Shown one piece after another: positions 44,737 to 57,200 of a stretch of 64,000 nt of DNA (the first letter of the stretch is position 1; each line of letters starts with the position of its first letter). The notes beneath the pieces were generated by a model. That model was not told where the DNA came from. It searched no databases and saw only the letters and a program-made list of their open reading frames with translations. Source of the stretch: Chrysaora quinquecirrha (taxonomy: Eukaryota; Cnidaria; Scyphozoa; Semaeostomeae; Pelagiidae). The position numbers were made by a program, and so were the translations under genes. Location: the NCBI GenBank assembly GCA_014526335.1, contig JACTAT010000004.1:2559846-2623845 (forward strand). The letters run 5' to 3'.

Positions 44737-45717
44737 TTATTTTAAAACATATATTTTAAACATTTTACCTATTTTATTGAAAATTACTATTTTCGTTTTA
44801 TCTGTATTTATTACCATTTTCCAAGTCTCACAGTATTCTTCTAATTCTTTAATGCTATTCTTCAAACCTTGTTCTGATTTAGATATTATAACAATGTCAT
44901 CGGCCCACATTAGGCAAGGTATCTTTCTGTTCATAATTTTTGGAGCATCCACATCAGTGTTTGCTAAAAGTCTAGCACATAGATCATTCATGTCAATATT
45001 AAATAGAAGTGAACTTAAAGGGTCGCCCTGTTTCACACCCATATTGATCTCAAATTGTTCAGTCAAATAGTCTTTTAGGAGTATCCGATTTTTTGTACTC
45101 GTGTATAGTTCTTGAATAGTTTTTAACATTTTTCCTTGGATTCCGTAATTTCTCAATTTATACAACAATCCTTGACGCCATAATCTATCGAAAGCCTTTG
45201 ATATGTCAATGAAACAGCAATACAGTTTTTGTTTTTCTTTAAATTGCTTATCAATAAGTGTTTTGAGTATAAAGACATTGTTGGATGTTCTCATATCCTT
45301 ACGAAAACCCATTAAATTATCTGCAAATATATCATAAGATTCGAAGATATTGGTTATTCTTTCATTTAGAATTTGATTGAACATTTTTCCTAAACATGAT
45401 GTCAATGTAATTCCTCTATAGTTTGTCGGTTGAGATTGGTCCCCTTTTTTGAATATCGGTTTGACCAACCCTTCTTTCCAAATAAGCGGATAATTTCCAA
45501 AGACAGCGTTGAATAAACTTTTTATCATTTTACTACCTAATTTTAAGTTGGTAAAAACTTTTAGAATTTCATTAGATATGTTATCAATACCTACTGCTTT
45601 TTTCTTTTTAAGGTTGTTAACTGTGTTTAGAATTTCTTCAGTTGATATCTCTCTATTTATGTTACTATTTATATCTATTTTCTGATTTTCAGTAAGATTT
45701 ACTCTTAACCCTTCCAT
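44737..45717 (-). pseudogene. Reverse transcriptase frame of the first LINE
   Basis: 326-codon open stretch with RT blocks in order: template-fixing NYRGITL, palm FIDISKAFDRLW, QGDPLS, and WADDIV, where most relatives have tyrosine before ADD. After MFKIYVLK it shifts frame, so the protein is truncated. Confidence 0.85.
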
Positions 45718-46440
45718 GGGTGTCTAAATCTTTACTTAACTTTTCAATTCCTCTTTCAAAGCGCTTAAAATCTGTGTTATTTGATCTCTCCAGCTTTTCT
45801 ATTTGATTAATAAAGAAGTCATTTGCTTGTTTTTGATTTCTTTCCATACTTTTTGCAACTTGGTTTATTTTATTTGTGTTATCTATAATTAAATTGTCAA
45901 GCTGTTCTCGAAAAACTAATAATTCTCCGTTTAGTTCAGCCATTTTTTCGGGCTGCATCGAGATATTTGCAATCTTACTTTCCAAAGTGGCAATACTCTT
46001 TTTAATTGTTTCGGCTTCCTCGTTTTTTATTTTGTTTGATTTTTCTTTCTTTGAACCATTGGTAAGGTTAGATTTGTTGGATTTAACACATTGGTCTACC
46101 TCATTTAACTTTCCAGAAACTAGATTCAACTCTTCTCTTAATTTCAAATTTTCTGTTTTAAGTTCAATTATTTCTTGCTCTAATGATTCAATCATCGATA
46201 AAATTTTTTCTTGCTCATGTTCCTTAGCCTTATGCAATTTTTGTATGCTTTTTTCTGCTTTCAATAGGATTTCTTGCCTTTTTTCTTTCGATAATATTGG
46301 CGATTTAATATCGTAAACTGGTTTATTAGCTGAATCTACTGAGTTTTGAATAACATTTTCACTTAAGAACTCTACCCAACTCTCGTTCCACGGTATTTCA
46401 TTATAAGATTTGTTTTCATTTACTAGATCTTTGATGTTTC
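45689..46440 (-). pseudogene. Coiled-coil ORF of the first LINE
   Basis: Frame open from at least 46440 (WNESWVEFL segment) through long heptads such as EHEQEKILSMIESLEQEII. The charge pattern resembles the coiled-coil part of LINE ORF1 proteins. It ends at TAG-like termination just inside the RT frame, at an abrupt junction near 45720. Confidence 0.6.
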
Positions 46441-46569
46441 GAAACTCTAGATTTTTCCAAAACTAATATCTTTCGATTTAAAACATAGGGGCCCTATGGG
46501 CGTGTTCGAAGAACGACTCTGGTTGAATATAGCTATTTCGGTCAAATGATGAAAGATGTTAATCGGTAT

Positions 46570-47220
46570 GCACAACAATGACGATAATGATTATCATGAT
46601 AATGGTGGTGGTTATGATGATGATGTTGATGACCACGATGATTATGATGCTTGTTGGTAGGGGTGATTGTGGTGGTAGTATGGATGTAGTGGTGGTGGTA
46701 AAGGTGGTTGTGGTGCTGAAGGTAGGGGTGCTTGTGATGGTTGTGATAGGGATGATCGTGGTGATGATTGTAGGGGGGTTGTGGTGGTGGTGATAGGGGT
46801 GGTCGAGGTGATGGTTGTAGGGGTGGTTGTGGTGGTGGTGATAAGGGGCGTGGTGGTTTTGATAGAGGTGATCGTGGTGATGGTTTTAGGGGTGGCTGTG
46901 GTGGTGGTTTTAGGGGCTGGTGGTGGTGATAAGGGTGGTGGTGGTGATGGTTTTAGGGGTGGTTGTGGTGGTGGTGATAGGGGTGGTGGTGGTGATGGTT
47001 GTAGGGGTGATTGTGGTGGTGGTGATAAGGGTGGTGGTGGTGATGGTTTTAGGGGTGGTTGTGGTGGTGGTGATAGGGGTGGTGGTGGTGATGGTTTTAG
47101 GAGTGGTTGTGGTGATAAGGGTGGTGGTGGTGATGGTTTTAGGGGTGGTTGTGGTGGTGGTGATAGGGGTGGTGGTGGTGATGGTTGTAGGGGTGATTGT
47201 GGTGGTGGTGAGTTCCTTTA
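46570..47220 (+). repeat. GGT-rich minisatellite
   Basis: Degenerate at first, then about 45-bp units of GGTGGTGGTGATGGTTTTAG, GGGTGGTTGTGGTGGTGATA. Glycine/valine-rich reading frames follow from the repeat. Confidence 0.95.
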
Positions 47221-47866
47221 GATCTTGCCGCAGCCACACTATCAATGATAGTGATGGTAATCATGATGATGATGATGATAATGATGATGGTGATTATTAT
47301 TATTATTATTATTATTATGACGATTTTTATGGTGAGGATGATAATAATGAAGATTTTTTTTGAAAACTGGTTTGAAATTGCCGCTCTTTGCCAAGACTCT
47401 TTGATTAATGTTGAGAATGCGTGAAAAGTCATTTACCAATCAAAGGTGGCAATTTGCCAGTTTCAAATGGTAAACAGCCATGAGTCAGATGCAATCAAGC
47501 TTGTGCGAAGAGAAAAATTGTCACATGACCTTAAATCGACAAAGGGCTAACCGCAAATTGCGCATAAATGGCCGAGACAATGGCCCTAATGGCATTGTTG
47601 AGATGCTTATACTATTGTTACACGTTTTCCATTGTTCAAGCGTTGGTTAGTCAGTGAGTTAGTTAGTTAGTGACACGCCACCCCACACCAATGTGTTCGA
47701 AATTCTTCGAACACAAAAAATCTGGGGCTCGCATTGGCATTTTGCAGTGAGTTAGATTCTCATTTACTCTTTGTAGCAAAATTCACAACCAATTTGACCT
47801 CGTGGGGCGATTCATTCCTTTTAAATCTCATACAACTCTAGCTGGAAAACCCCGAGCAATGTTTTA
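47221..47866. other. Intergenic, with microsatellite
   Basis: (GATGAT)n and (TTA)n at 47255-47345. 47804-47850 is the GGGGCGATTCA fragment seen at 3450. No exon 1 for the downstream peptide gene was found here. Confidence 0.4.
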
Positions 47867-47952
47867 CGATGGGGCCAAACGGTAAAACATTCTTGCTTAT
47901 CGTGTTAAGTCCAAATGCTCAAGGAGCATTGTTTAATCGTTTGGCCTGGACC
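47867..47952. mobile_element. Family B fragment
   Basis: GGGGCCAAACGGTAAAACATTC and ATTGTTTAATCGTTTGGCC. Confidence 0.5.
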
Positions 47953-48104
47953 GTGGACCTAACCGTTTCATGTCTTTTAAGTTAATACTCACCTGGCTCA
48001 GGCTTTAGTAAGAGAGGGAGAAAAATTTAATTCAGAAACTTGTTTCTAAAACGAGCGAACAGCAATTTAGCGGTAAGAACTGAAGTGCTGTTTGATGACC
48101 GAGT

Positions 48105-48300
48105 GCTAAGATAACAACAGAACTTATGTGGACATGACAACCTCTTTGTCCAAGGGGAAGAACTATTCAATTTCTGCGGAAGAAAATGAGCTCCTCCGCA
48201 ACACCTAAAGTGGGCATGAAAAATATCTCCTTTATCCAGGAGGAAGAACTATACAAATCCTGCGGAAGAAAATGAGCTCCTAGCTCCTTCGCAATACAAA
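48105..48300. repeat. Two-unit direct repeat with TGCGGAAGAAAATGAGCTCC
   Basis: Two units of about 90 bp: GGGGAAGAACTATTCAATT and GGAGGAAGAACTATACAAAT, each followed by the shared 20-mer. Confidence 0.7.
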
Positions 48301-48476
48301 AAACTGCGCCTCCGTTGATTATTAACTGCTGTGTAAACTTGAAGTCTAGCTGAGATTTTACTTATTATGTCATGGAGGATTACTCGTGTATAGAACTCCC
48401 TCGAATTTCGCGCTTTTTATAGACTTTTAGATAGCGATATTGTACCCTAAAAATCTTTTATATCCTCGATTTTCAG

Positions 48477-49493
48477 ATGCAAATGACGAAGATTATAAAG
48501 ATTTTGACGAGTTGGGTGAATTAGATGAACCTGATGAGGATGGCATTCAACGAAAAGGTTCCTTTTCCTGTTGGCTATGTTTTGCAAGATTATCATTTAT
48601 TCACATTTTACGTTTTTAAAGGAAGCGATTTTTGGGAAGATGAGTTCTTAAAACAATAAGAACTATAGGCAATAATACTAACAATACTCAAGAGCAATGC
48701 ATGGAAACAATAGACGAATTGTTGTGAAAACAATAGGAACAATAGACAACTGTACTAACAATGGATTAAGGCAATTGATGAATTGTCATTAAAACAACAG
48801 GAACAATAGGCAGCTGTGCAAACAATAATTAAGAACATTAGATTAATACAATAGGTGAATTGTCTTTAAAACAATAGCAATAATAGGGTGCTGTGCCAAC
48901 AAACATAAACAGCAAGTATTAAAACAAAAACAAATTTCTAAGAATAGATAGAAAGGATGTGCAAGGAATGCTGAGTTTCAGGTTAAACAATAGGTGATTG
49001 TTCATAGTAACAAAAGCCAGATGTAAGAACAATTATCAGAACAATAGGTGAATTGTCCTGTAAACAATAGGCATATGTACTAGCAATACCAAACAAGAAT
49101 GGATTTTTAAGGGATGCTGCTCTTTCAAGAACAATACCTGATGCTGCCCTCCATTTGGCACTGTTCAGTTTAAGGTGCTGTGGCGTCCTAATCTAGATGG
49201 CTTGTGCTGTCAGAAGCTCAGCAAAGTCAGGTCCGAGGCCCAGCTAACAGCCATGTAACAACCAGGGTTGAGGTCTTGATAAAATAAATTACTACTGGGT
49301 ACTGGGACCCTAGAGACTGGCATTGAACCATTTTGCCTTCAGCTTCACTTTGCATAACTAAGATAATGTTTTTCCTACAGACCCTCTTTGCAGGAGCAAA
49401 AGTCCCTGCGGAATTTGCCGTCGTCGATGTGAAAGTTGGTTAGGAGCAGAAACATCCGGACGACGAAGATGGGGTAGAAGAAGAAGATGGTAG
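48477..49493 (+). CDS. Secreted cysteine-rich cationic peptide gene, copy 1 (exons 2 and 3; exon 1 not found)
   Basis: Exon 2 (48477-48557, acceptor TTTTCAG) encodes a pro-region with 12 acidic residues in 27 (EDYKDFDELGELDEPDEDG) ending QRK. Exon 3 (49381-49493, acceptor CCTACAG) encodes DPLCRSKSPCGICRRRC, then SGRRRWGRRRRW and TAG. Both introns are phase 1, as in copy 2. Four cysteines are spaced x5, x2, x3. The mature part would have about 11 arginines and a strong positive charge. The exon 2 donor AAAG/GTTCCT is weak. No signal-peptide exon was found upstream, so the gene may be partial, use a distant exon, or be a pseudogene. A SINE sits just before exon 3. The acidic-pro plus cationic-mature layout is common in host-defence peptides; function is unknown. 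Confidence 0.7.
48648..49136. mobile_element. Word element, AACAATAGG/GAATTGTC, in the intron of peptide copy 1
   Basis: AACAATAGGAACAATAGACA and GAATTGTC recur more than ten times between about 48648 and 49136, spaced 40-60 bp. Confidence 0.6.
49173..49351 (+). mobile_element. tRNA-derived SINE (SINE-1)
   Basis: AAGGTGCTGTGGCGTCCTAA head, decayed B box GGTCCGAGGCCC, tail CCATTTTGCCTTCAGCTTCAC. It ends about 30 bp before exon 3 of the peptide gene. Confidence 0.75.
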
Positions 49494-50304
49494 AGAACTG
49501 AAACGGGAACTCGAGTGTTTTTGTCTACTTTGATATTTTCATTTCACCTATTTCCAGTTCCCTACTATTTTGTTATGCAAATATATGTGATGCATGTGTT
49601 TTTTTTTTGTCTTCTAATATTGTCGTACACGATTTCCGTATACGTCCTCCGTCCAGGGGTCCCGCCTAATGGTCCTCCGTCCCAGCAAAATTGTCCTCAT
49701 TTTCCCAAACGTTCTTTCATCGATCAGCCCTGAGTTTCGTAGGAATACAGACAAATTTCTAGACTTGCCCCAAGTCTATTTCTTAATACACTTCTCCAAG
49801 GGTCTACCATTTCGTGTTACAAAGGAGAGTCCCTGGGGGGGTACTTCATTTTTCAAATGACTAGATGTGCCGCCCAGTTTTTCCAAACCCACCCATGTCT
49901 ACCGATAAATTCTGTTTCTCGTGGTACCCATGTAAAGAAAAAACAACGAAATTTTTTACCCAATTGTAGCGATATCTCAAATGTTTGAACCCAATTTAAC
50001 GCCTGAGGCAACTTTAAATGCGTCGAAAAGTCATTTGCGTTGAAAACTAAAACGCACTTTTTATCAGGCTTTTTAAAGCATGCATGTCTAAAATGTTATA
50101 TATATATTACTACCCATGTGTAGAGATTCTTTACGAAAAATCAACCCATATTTAGGGAAATTGTCACTGAAAAGGTTACCCATTTGGACGGCACGTCTAG
50201 TATAACGAACAATGGAAGTGCCCCCCGGGAGAAGAGTGCGAGAGAGATATTTCTCTCGCACCCTCCTTTGTTTCAACGGAATGATGGAACTTTGGAGAAG
50301 GATA
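49494..50304. other. Intergenic with a LINE fragment
   Basis: 49735-49795 (TAGACTTGCCCCAAGTCTAT) matches, in inverted orientation, the 5' end of the LINE at 50305-54150. Otherwise no gene recognised. Confidence 0.45.
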
Positions 50305-50590
50305 TTTTTTTTTTTTTTTTTTTTTTTTTTCTCATAGATATATAGGCCGAAATGGCCCTTAATCTAATTTTACATCAAGTAATAACTGATATTTTTAAAA
50401 CAAAAACAAGAAATTGTTATAGCTAAAAAAATTACAATGTTCTCAGAAATAACTGATACCTAAAAACTATCAACAATACAAATAAACAAGAAATTATGAC
50501 AGTTAAACAAAATTACAATCTGACTAGAAGCTGAAGATAATATAGTGAGAAATTTTAGTTATAACAAATAATAGAGCAAAAGTCTTACAC

Positions 50591-51715
50591 TTACATATTA
50601 GTATGGTGAGTTCTCAACACTGTTGCGATATTTTTCACGTTTTTTAAAAGAGTGACTGACTGACTGACTGTTTTTGCTAGAGAGTCAAGAATATATGTGT
50701 CTTCCTGACTCATTAGCCAAATGAATTTATCTTTGTCATCTAGGGAATTTATGTTAGGATATTTTTGTTCAACAGAGAAAAGTAATTTATTTCTTTCTTC
50801 AGCAAAAAGAGGGCAAATCATTAGGAAATGAAATTCGTTTTCAACGTAAGAATCGGATTTAGATTTACAAAAGAAACATACTCTCTCTTCCTTTGGGATA
50901 GGGTTTTTTCCGTATCTTCCTGTTTCTATGTGTAAATTGTGTGAACTAAGTCTAAACTTTGCGAGGTAGCTTCTATTATTAAAATCAGAGACAACATCTA
51001 GATACGTTTCAAATTTAAAAGTCGATTTAAATAACCCATATGTACGAAGTTTTCTCTCATTGCTAACATGACTTTCTAGTTTTATCATTATATCCGATGC
51101 AAACTTGTTTCTCACTTTTGATTTAATCGTTGAAACATTATCGGAGTCATGAATATTATAAAATGATATAAGATGTTTGGCATTTGAAACCCAGTTATCA
51201 ATACCTGATTCATTGTCCTTTATTAACATTAGAAGAGCTTTATTTGCGTAGCGCTGAGAATTAAGATTATTTAATCGACGATAAAATTTGATAATTTCTA
51301 CATGTCTCATATTTAACAAAGAAACCCTACCTAACTCTGCGTATATTGCATCTAAGCAAGTTGAAGATTTAACACCAAGTATATATTTACACGCCTGAAG
51401 ATGTAGTTTTTCTAAGACAGGCCATTCCTTTCCTCCCCATACAACATTAGCGTAATTTAATATAGGAGTTATTAAACTATCAAATAAGAATAAGAAAAGT
51501 CTCGGACTAAAACCGTCCCAATCTCTACTTTTTGAGATAAGAGCATAATAAGACTTTCTTGCCTTTTCCTTCACTATATTGGTGTGATCACTAAAGGAGC
51601 CATTCGATTTGAACGTGACCCCAAGATACTTATAAGAATCACAAATGTCCACATCTTTCCCACCTATCTTCCACTCATATGTAGGAAGTTTACGATTCTT
51701 ATTCTTAACGATCAT
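50591..51715 (-). pseudogene. C-terminal part of the second LINE polyprotein
   Basis: 374 codons after the YADD block: KYLGVTFKSNGSFSDH thumb, LITPILNYANVVWG, RYGKNPIPKEERVCFFCKSK. This matches the usual LINE C-terminal region with a short zinc-finger-like motif. Confidence 0.85.
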
Positions 51716-53293
51716 AATTTTGTTTTACCCACATTCACAGCCATTTCACAGTTTTTCGTAAAGCGATACAGCTCATCAAGTTGAGCCTGAAGACCATCTG
51801 CAGTATCAGAGAGTAAGACTAGGTCATCTGCATATAGCAAAGTATTTATTTTCACATCACCCAAAGAAACACCAGTAGAAGCTTTATTAATATAGTCGTC
51901 TAAATCATTAAGGAAAAGTGCAAAAGCATAGGACTCAACAGGCATCCCTGTCTAACACCACGCGTGCAATCAAAAGTTCCGAGAGCTTACTATTACCTCT
52001 CACGCAAGATTTTACATTAGAGTATAGAGAAGATATGATTTTCAAAATTTCCTTTGATTCCATATGACACTAATTTTTGCAACAAAATTTATGGTTAACT
52101 GAATCAAAAGCTTTCTTGAAATCAACAAAGCAAATGTAAAGAGGAGATTTCAATCGCTTAAGCGAGTGTTCTATTAGTGCATTTAAGGTGAAGATATGAT
52201 CATTAGTCTGGTAGCCCTTTCTATATGCTGCTTGATTTTCACATAGCATGTCAAATTTTGCCGATACCAACTGCAATCTTTCTAATAAAATACCTAAGAA
52301 AAGTTTGCCAAAAATACTAAGAAGGGTTATGCCTCTGTAATTATCAAGATTCGTTTTATCACCACCCTTAAAAAGTAGAACAATAATACCAATGGCCCAT
52401 TCTTCGGGAAAAGTACTATGTTCGTAAATTTTATTGAATAGCTTTGTGAAAATTAGTAAAAAATCATCATTCAAACATTTGAAAAGTTCAGCATTTAGCA
52501 TATCGATTCCCGCAGATTTCCCGGATTTTAGCTTTTTAATCATGTCTTTAACTTCAAAAGTTGAATTGGTACATTAAGATAAGAGTCGATTTGTCTGAGA
52601 ACTAATTCATCAAGATTACATTCTTCCGAGATTGCGTCATTTTCGTCATTTCCTCCTGATAAAAGCTTCTTGAAGTACGTGGAAAGATCTTTATTACTGA
52701 AATCGAAGTTACTTTTGGCTGTGATCCTTTAAGTTTTTCCAGAATGTTTTTGGATCGCTAGCTTTAAAAGACCATAGTTTTTCTTTTTCGGAAATTATAA
52801 ATAGCTTTCGTTTGCTTTTAACCAATTTTTTGTATTTTTCTTTTAGAAAAATAGTCTTTCCTATACATTACAATATCATCGTTTAGTAAATTAGACTTGA
52901 TAGCTTTTTGAAATGTTTTCCTTGATTTATTAAGAGATGCCTTCGCGCTCTTACATTCATCATCAAACCATTTGTAAGATTTGTTTGCAGCTGTTTTCTT
53001 CTCTCCGAAAACTTTTGAAGATTTGAAACCTTTTTTTGAAATGTCAACAAGCTTTTTTCGTAATAACTCAACAGTTGATTCTACAGGGACAGCCTCGTTA
53101 TCTAGTTCGCCTTCAATCGTGAGTAAGAAATCATACATCTCTTCACTTTGTATAATGTTCCCAATAGCTTCAATAGAAAGATCATCGCAGAAGAACTTAG
53201 TAGAATAGTCATTTTTTAATTTATTTAGAGAAGAGGTAACTAATTCTTCATTAATCAAGGATTCCAACAGAGGCTTACTTTGTTGGGAGCTCC

Positions 53294-54139
53294 TTATCGA
53301 CAAAGATAAGGAGCATGATCCGAGAATTCATTTAGACTTCCTATAGTAAAAGATTTAATATATTCAAAAAAATTCTCTTTAAGAAGAGCGTAATCGACAA
53401 CACTGTTTCCATTTGATGTGAAGCAAGTAAAGCCACCAGATAGAGAAGAATCAATTCGACCATTTAAGATTCTAAAACCAGAACATTTACAAAAGTCAAC
53501 AAGAGAATAACCATTTTTATTAAGGACTTTACTATCTGTTGAAATTCTTTTTGACAGACAGGTGTCAGGGCAATAATCAGAATCTAGTGGTAAAAAAGTA
53601 TCAACTTCATCATTCTCAATGAAATCGGGTATCACACCCGTTCTTGCATTCACATCACCTAGAATTAAAACCCAACCTAGTTGATCATAGTTAGCACATT
53701 CCGCTTCTAACTTCTCAAAATCAAAGGCTATTTCTCTCTTAATCATATGAGAATCATTTGGCGGAATGTAGCAGAAACAAATGTACAAATCAGCTAACCA
53801 TCCAAAATTATTCTTATCCAATTTACACCAACAGCGATAGCTATCCAAGGCAACAACATTGACAAATTTAACAATAGATTCACGAACTAGAAAGGAAATA
53901 CCTCCTGAAGATCTACCACGTGAGCTACTTCTAGCCCCATCATGATGAAATTCTACAAAAGTCTCATGAACATTCAATTTCTTTGCATCTGCCTTATCTC
54001 GCCATGTTTCAGCAAAGCAAATCAGATCATTTTCATTAAGAATCTTAGCTAGAAAATCTGAAGATTTATGAAGGAAGGAGTTAATTTTCTTTGGTTTAAG
54101 ACCGTATATTAAGGAATAGACTTGGGGCAAGTCTAACAA
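53294..54139 (-). pseudogene. Endonuclease part of the second LINE
   Basis: 281-codon frame of the exonuclease-endonuclease-phosphatase fold. LICFAETWRDKAD, WVLILGDVNARTG and EFSDHAPY hold the expected catalytic residues. The frame stops right after the SDHAP motif. Confidence 0.88.
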
Positions 54140-54220
54140 ATTTCAGACAACTGATACTAATACGATTTATAAATAAATGGATCCAATAGAAAAACCCCGG
54201 GAGTATCCTCCAATCAAATC

Positions 54221-57200
54221 GTTCAATTTTCGATTGAGACAACGTGAAATAAATGCTTTGCGAAAATTCTTCCGCTCATGAATAGAGCTTTTTATAAAAT
54301 GCTGTAGTGTGTGGCCAAGCCACGCAAGGCCCATCCAATCATATCGTTCTATTTCAGCAGAATAAATGTTTTTGTCAAAATCTTCCGCTCAACTATAGCT
54401 AAATAGCTCTTTCCAGGCAGCGGAAAAACCATTGTTATAGCGACTGACTGCGGCCTTACCGTCCAATCATATCGTTCGATTTCAGCATAATAAAAGTTTT
54501 TGTGAAAATCTTCCGCTCAACTATAGCTAAATAGCTCTTTCCAGGCAGCGGAAAAACCATTGTTATAGCTACTGACTGCGGCCTTACTGTCCAATCATAT
54601 CGTTCGATTTAACATAATAAAAGTTTTTGTGAAAATCTTCCGCTCAACTATAGCTAAATAGCTCTTTCCAGGCAGCGGAAAAACCATTGTTATAGCTACT
54701 GACTGCGGCCTTACTGTCCAATCATATCGTTCGATTTAACATAATAAAAGTTTTTGTGAAAATCTTCCGCTCAACTATAGCTAAATGGCTCTTTCCAGGC
54801 AGCGGAAAAACCATTGTTATAGCTACTGACTGCGGCCTTACTGTCCAATCATATCGTTCGATTTCAGCATAATAAATGTTTTTGTCAAAATCTTCCGCTC
54901 AACTATACCTAAATAGCTCTTTCCAGGCAGCGGAAAAACCATTGTTATAGCTACTGACTGCGGCCTTACTGTCAAATTGTTATAGCTACTGACTGCGGCC
55001 TTAATGTCCAATCATATCGTTCGATTTCAGCATAATAAATGTTTTTGTCAGAATCTTCCGCTCAACTATAGCTAAATAGCTCTTTCCAGGCAGCGGAAAA
55101 ACCATTGTTATAGCTACTGACTGCGGCCTTACTGTCAAATTGTTATAGCTACTGACTGCGGCCTTAATGTCCAATCATATCGTTCGATTTCAGCATAATA
55201 AATGTTTTTGTCAAAATCTTCCGCTCAACTATAGCTAAATAGCTCTTTCCAGGCAGCGGAAAAACCATTGTTATAGCTACTGACTGCGGCCTTACTGTCA
55301 AATTGTTATAGCTACTGACTGCGGCCTTAATGTCCAATCATATCGTTCGATTTCAGCATAATAAATGTTTTGTCAAAATCTTCCGCTCAACTATAGCTAA
55401 ATAGCTCTTTCCAGGCAGCGGAAAAACCATTGTTATAGCTACTGACTGCGGCCTTACTGTCAAATTGTTATAGCTACTGACTGCGGCCTTAATGTCCAAT
55501 CATATCGTTCGATTTCAGCATAATAAATGTTTTGTGAAAATCTTCCGCTCAACTATAGCTAAATGGCTCTTTCCAGGCAGCGGAAAAACCATTGTTATAG
55601 CTACTGACTGCGGCCTTACTGTCCAATCATATCGTTCGATTTAACATAATAAAAGTTTTTGTGAAAATCTTCCGCTCAACTATAGCTAAATAGCTCTTTC
55701 CAGGCAGCGGAAAAACCATTGTTATAGCTACTGACTGCGGCCTTACTGTCAAATTGTTATAGCTACTGACTGCGGCCTTAATGTCCAATCATATCGTTCG
55801 ATTTCAGCATAATAAATGTTTTTGTCAAAATCTTCCGCTCAACTATAGCTAAATAGCTCTTTCCAGGCAGCGGAAAAACCATTGTTATAGCTACTGACTG
55901 CGGCCTTACTGTCAAATTGTTATAGCTACTGACTGCGGCCTTAATGTCCAATCATATCGTTCGATTTCAGCATAATAAATGTTTTTGTCAAAATCTTCCG
56001 CTCAACTATAGCTAAATAGCTCTTTCCAGGCAGCGGAAAAACCATTGTTATAGCTACTGACTGCGGCCTTACTGTCAAATTGTTATAGCTACTGACTGCG
56101 GCCTTAATGTCCAATCATATCGTTCGATTTCAGCATAATAAATGTTTTTGTCAAAATCTTCCGCTCAACTATAGCTAAATAGCTCTTTCCAGGCAGCGGA
56201 AAAACCATTGTTATAGCTACTGACTGCGGCCTTACTGTCCAATCATATCGTTCGATTTCAGCATAATAAATGTTTTTGTGAAAGTTATAGCTACTGACTG
56301 CGGCCTTACTGTCCAATCATATCGTTCGATTTAACATAATAAATGTTTTTGTCAAAATCTTCCGCTCAACTATAGCTAAATGGCTCTTTCCAGGCAGCGG
56401 AAAAACCATTGTTATAGCTACTGACTGCGGCCTTAATGTCCAATCATATCGTTCGATTTCAGCATAATAAATGTTTTTGTGAAAGTTATAGCTACTGACT
56501 GCGGCCTTACTGTCCAATCATATCGTTCGATTTCAGCATAATAAATGTTTTTGTGAAAGTTATAGCTACTGACTGCGGCCTTACTGTCCAATCATATCGT
56601 TCGATTTAACATGATAAAAGTTTTTGTGAAAATCTTCCGCTCAACTATAGCTAAATAGCTCTTTCCAGGCAGCGGAAAAACCATTGTTATAGCTACTGAC
56701 TGCGGCCTTAATGTCCAATCATATCGTTCGATTTCAGCATAATAAATGTTTTTGTCAAAATCTTCCGCTCAACTATAGCTAAATAGCTCTTTCCAGGCAG
56801 CGGAAAAACCATTGTTATAGCTACTGACTGCGGCCTTAATGTCCAATCATATCGTTCGATTTCAGCATAATAAATGTTTTTGTGAAAATCTTTCGCTCAA
56901 CTATAGCTAAATGGCTCTTTCCAGGCAGCGGAAAAACCATTGTTATAGCTACTGACTGCGGCCTTACTGTCAAATTGTTATAGCTACTGACTGCGGCCTT
57001 AATGTCCAATCATATCGTTCGATTTCAGCATAATAAATGTTTTTGTCAAAATCTTCCGCTCAACTATAGCTAAATAGCTCTTTCCAGGCAGCGGAAAAAC
57101 CATTGTTATAGCTACTGACTGCGGCCTTGCCGTCCAATCATATCGTTCTATTTCAGCATAGGAAGTGCTGTTTGTAAGAAATCTTCCGCTCAACAATAAA

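Larger units (their letters stand above)
43359..46440 (-). mobile_element. Non-LTR retrotransposon (LINE-1 of window), decayed, endonuclease missing
   Basis: Minus strand. A coiled-coil reading frame (46440-45689) rich in lysine and glutamate is followed directly by a reverse transcriptase frame (45717-44737) with KKKAVGIDNISNEILK, NYRGITLTSCLGKMF, CCFIDISKAFDRLWRQG, VKQGDPLSSLLFNIDMNDL and WADDIVIIS at the catalytic box. The C-terminal part (44623-43651) is broken over several frames. The 3' end carries an (ATTCA)5-type tail at 43359-43383, in plus-strand reading. No endonuclease lies between the coiled coil and the RT, which suggests an internal deletion. I cannot assign the clade. Confidence 0.88.
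50305..54150 (-). mobile_element. Non-LTR retrotransposon (LINE-2 of window), poly(A)-tailed, decayed
   Basis: Minus strand, 26 T at 50305-50330 being its poly(A) tail. The 5' frame (54139-53294) is an AP-type endonuclease with CFAETW, GDVNART and SDHAP. Then come a linker (53303-52818), RT fingers and palm (52543-52070: KSGKSAGIDMLNAELFK, NYRGITLLSIFGKLF, CFVDFKKAFDSV), a YADDLVLLS block (51945-51712), and the C-terminal frame (51715-50591) with a C-x2-C-type ERVCFFCKSKSD motif. Frames break at four places, so it is dead. Confidence 0.93.

Noticed and set aside
46781..47363. Glycine-, valine- and threonine-rich frames on both strands
   Set aside because: By-products of the GGT-rich minisatellite.
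47591..47640. Hydrophobic stretch MLILLLHVFHC as exon 1 of peptide copy 1
   Set aside because: The only nearby GT gives phase 0, not the phase 1 needed by exon 2.
56104..57196. Repeated 65-70 residue frames on the minus strand
   Set aside because: The same satellite unit read over and over; no start context, no splice sites, no domain.
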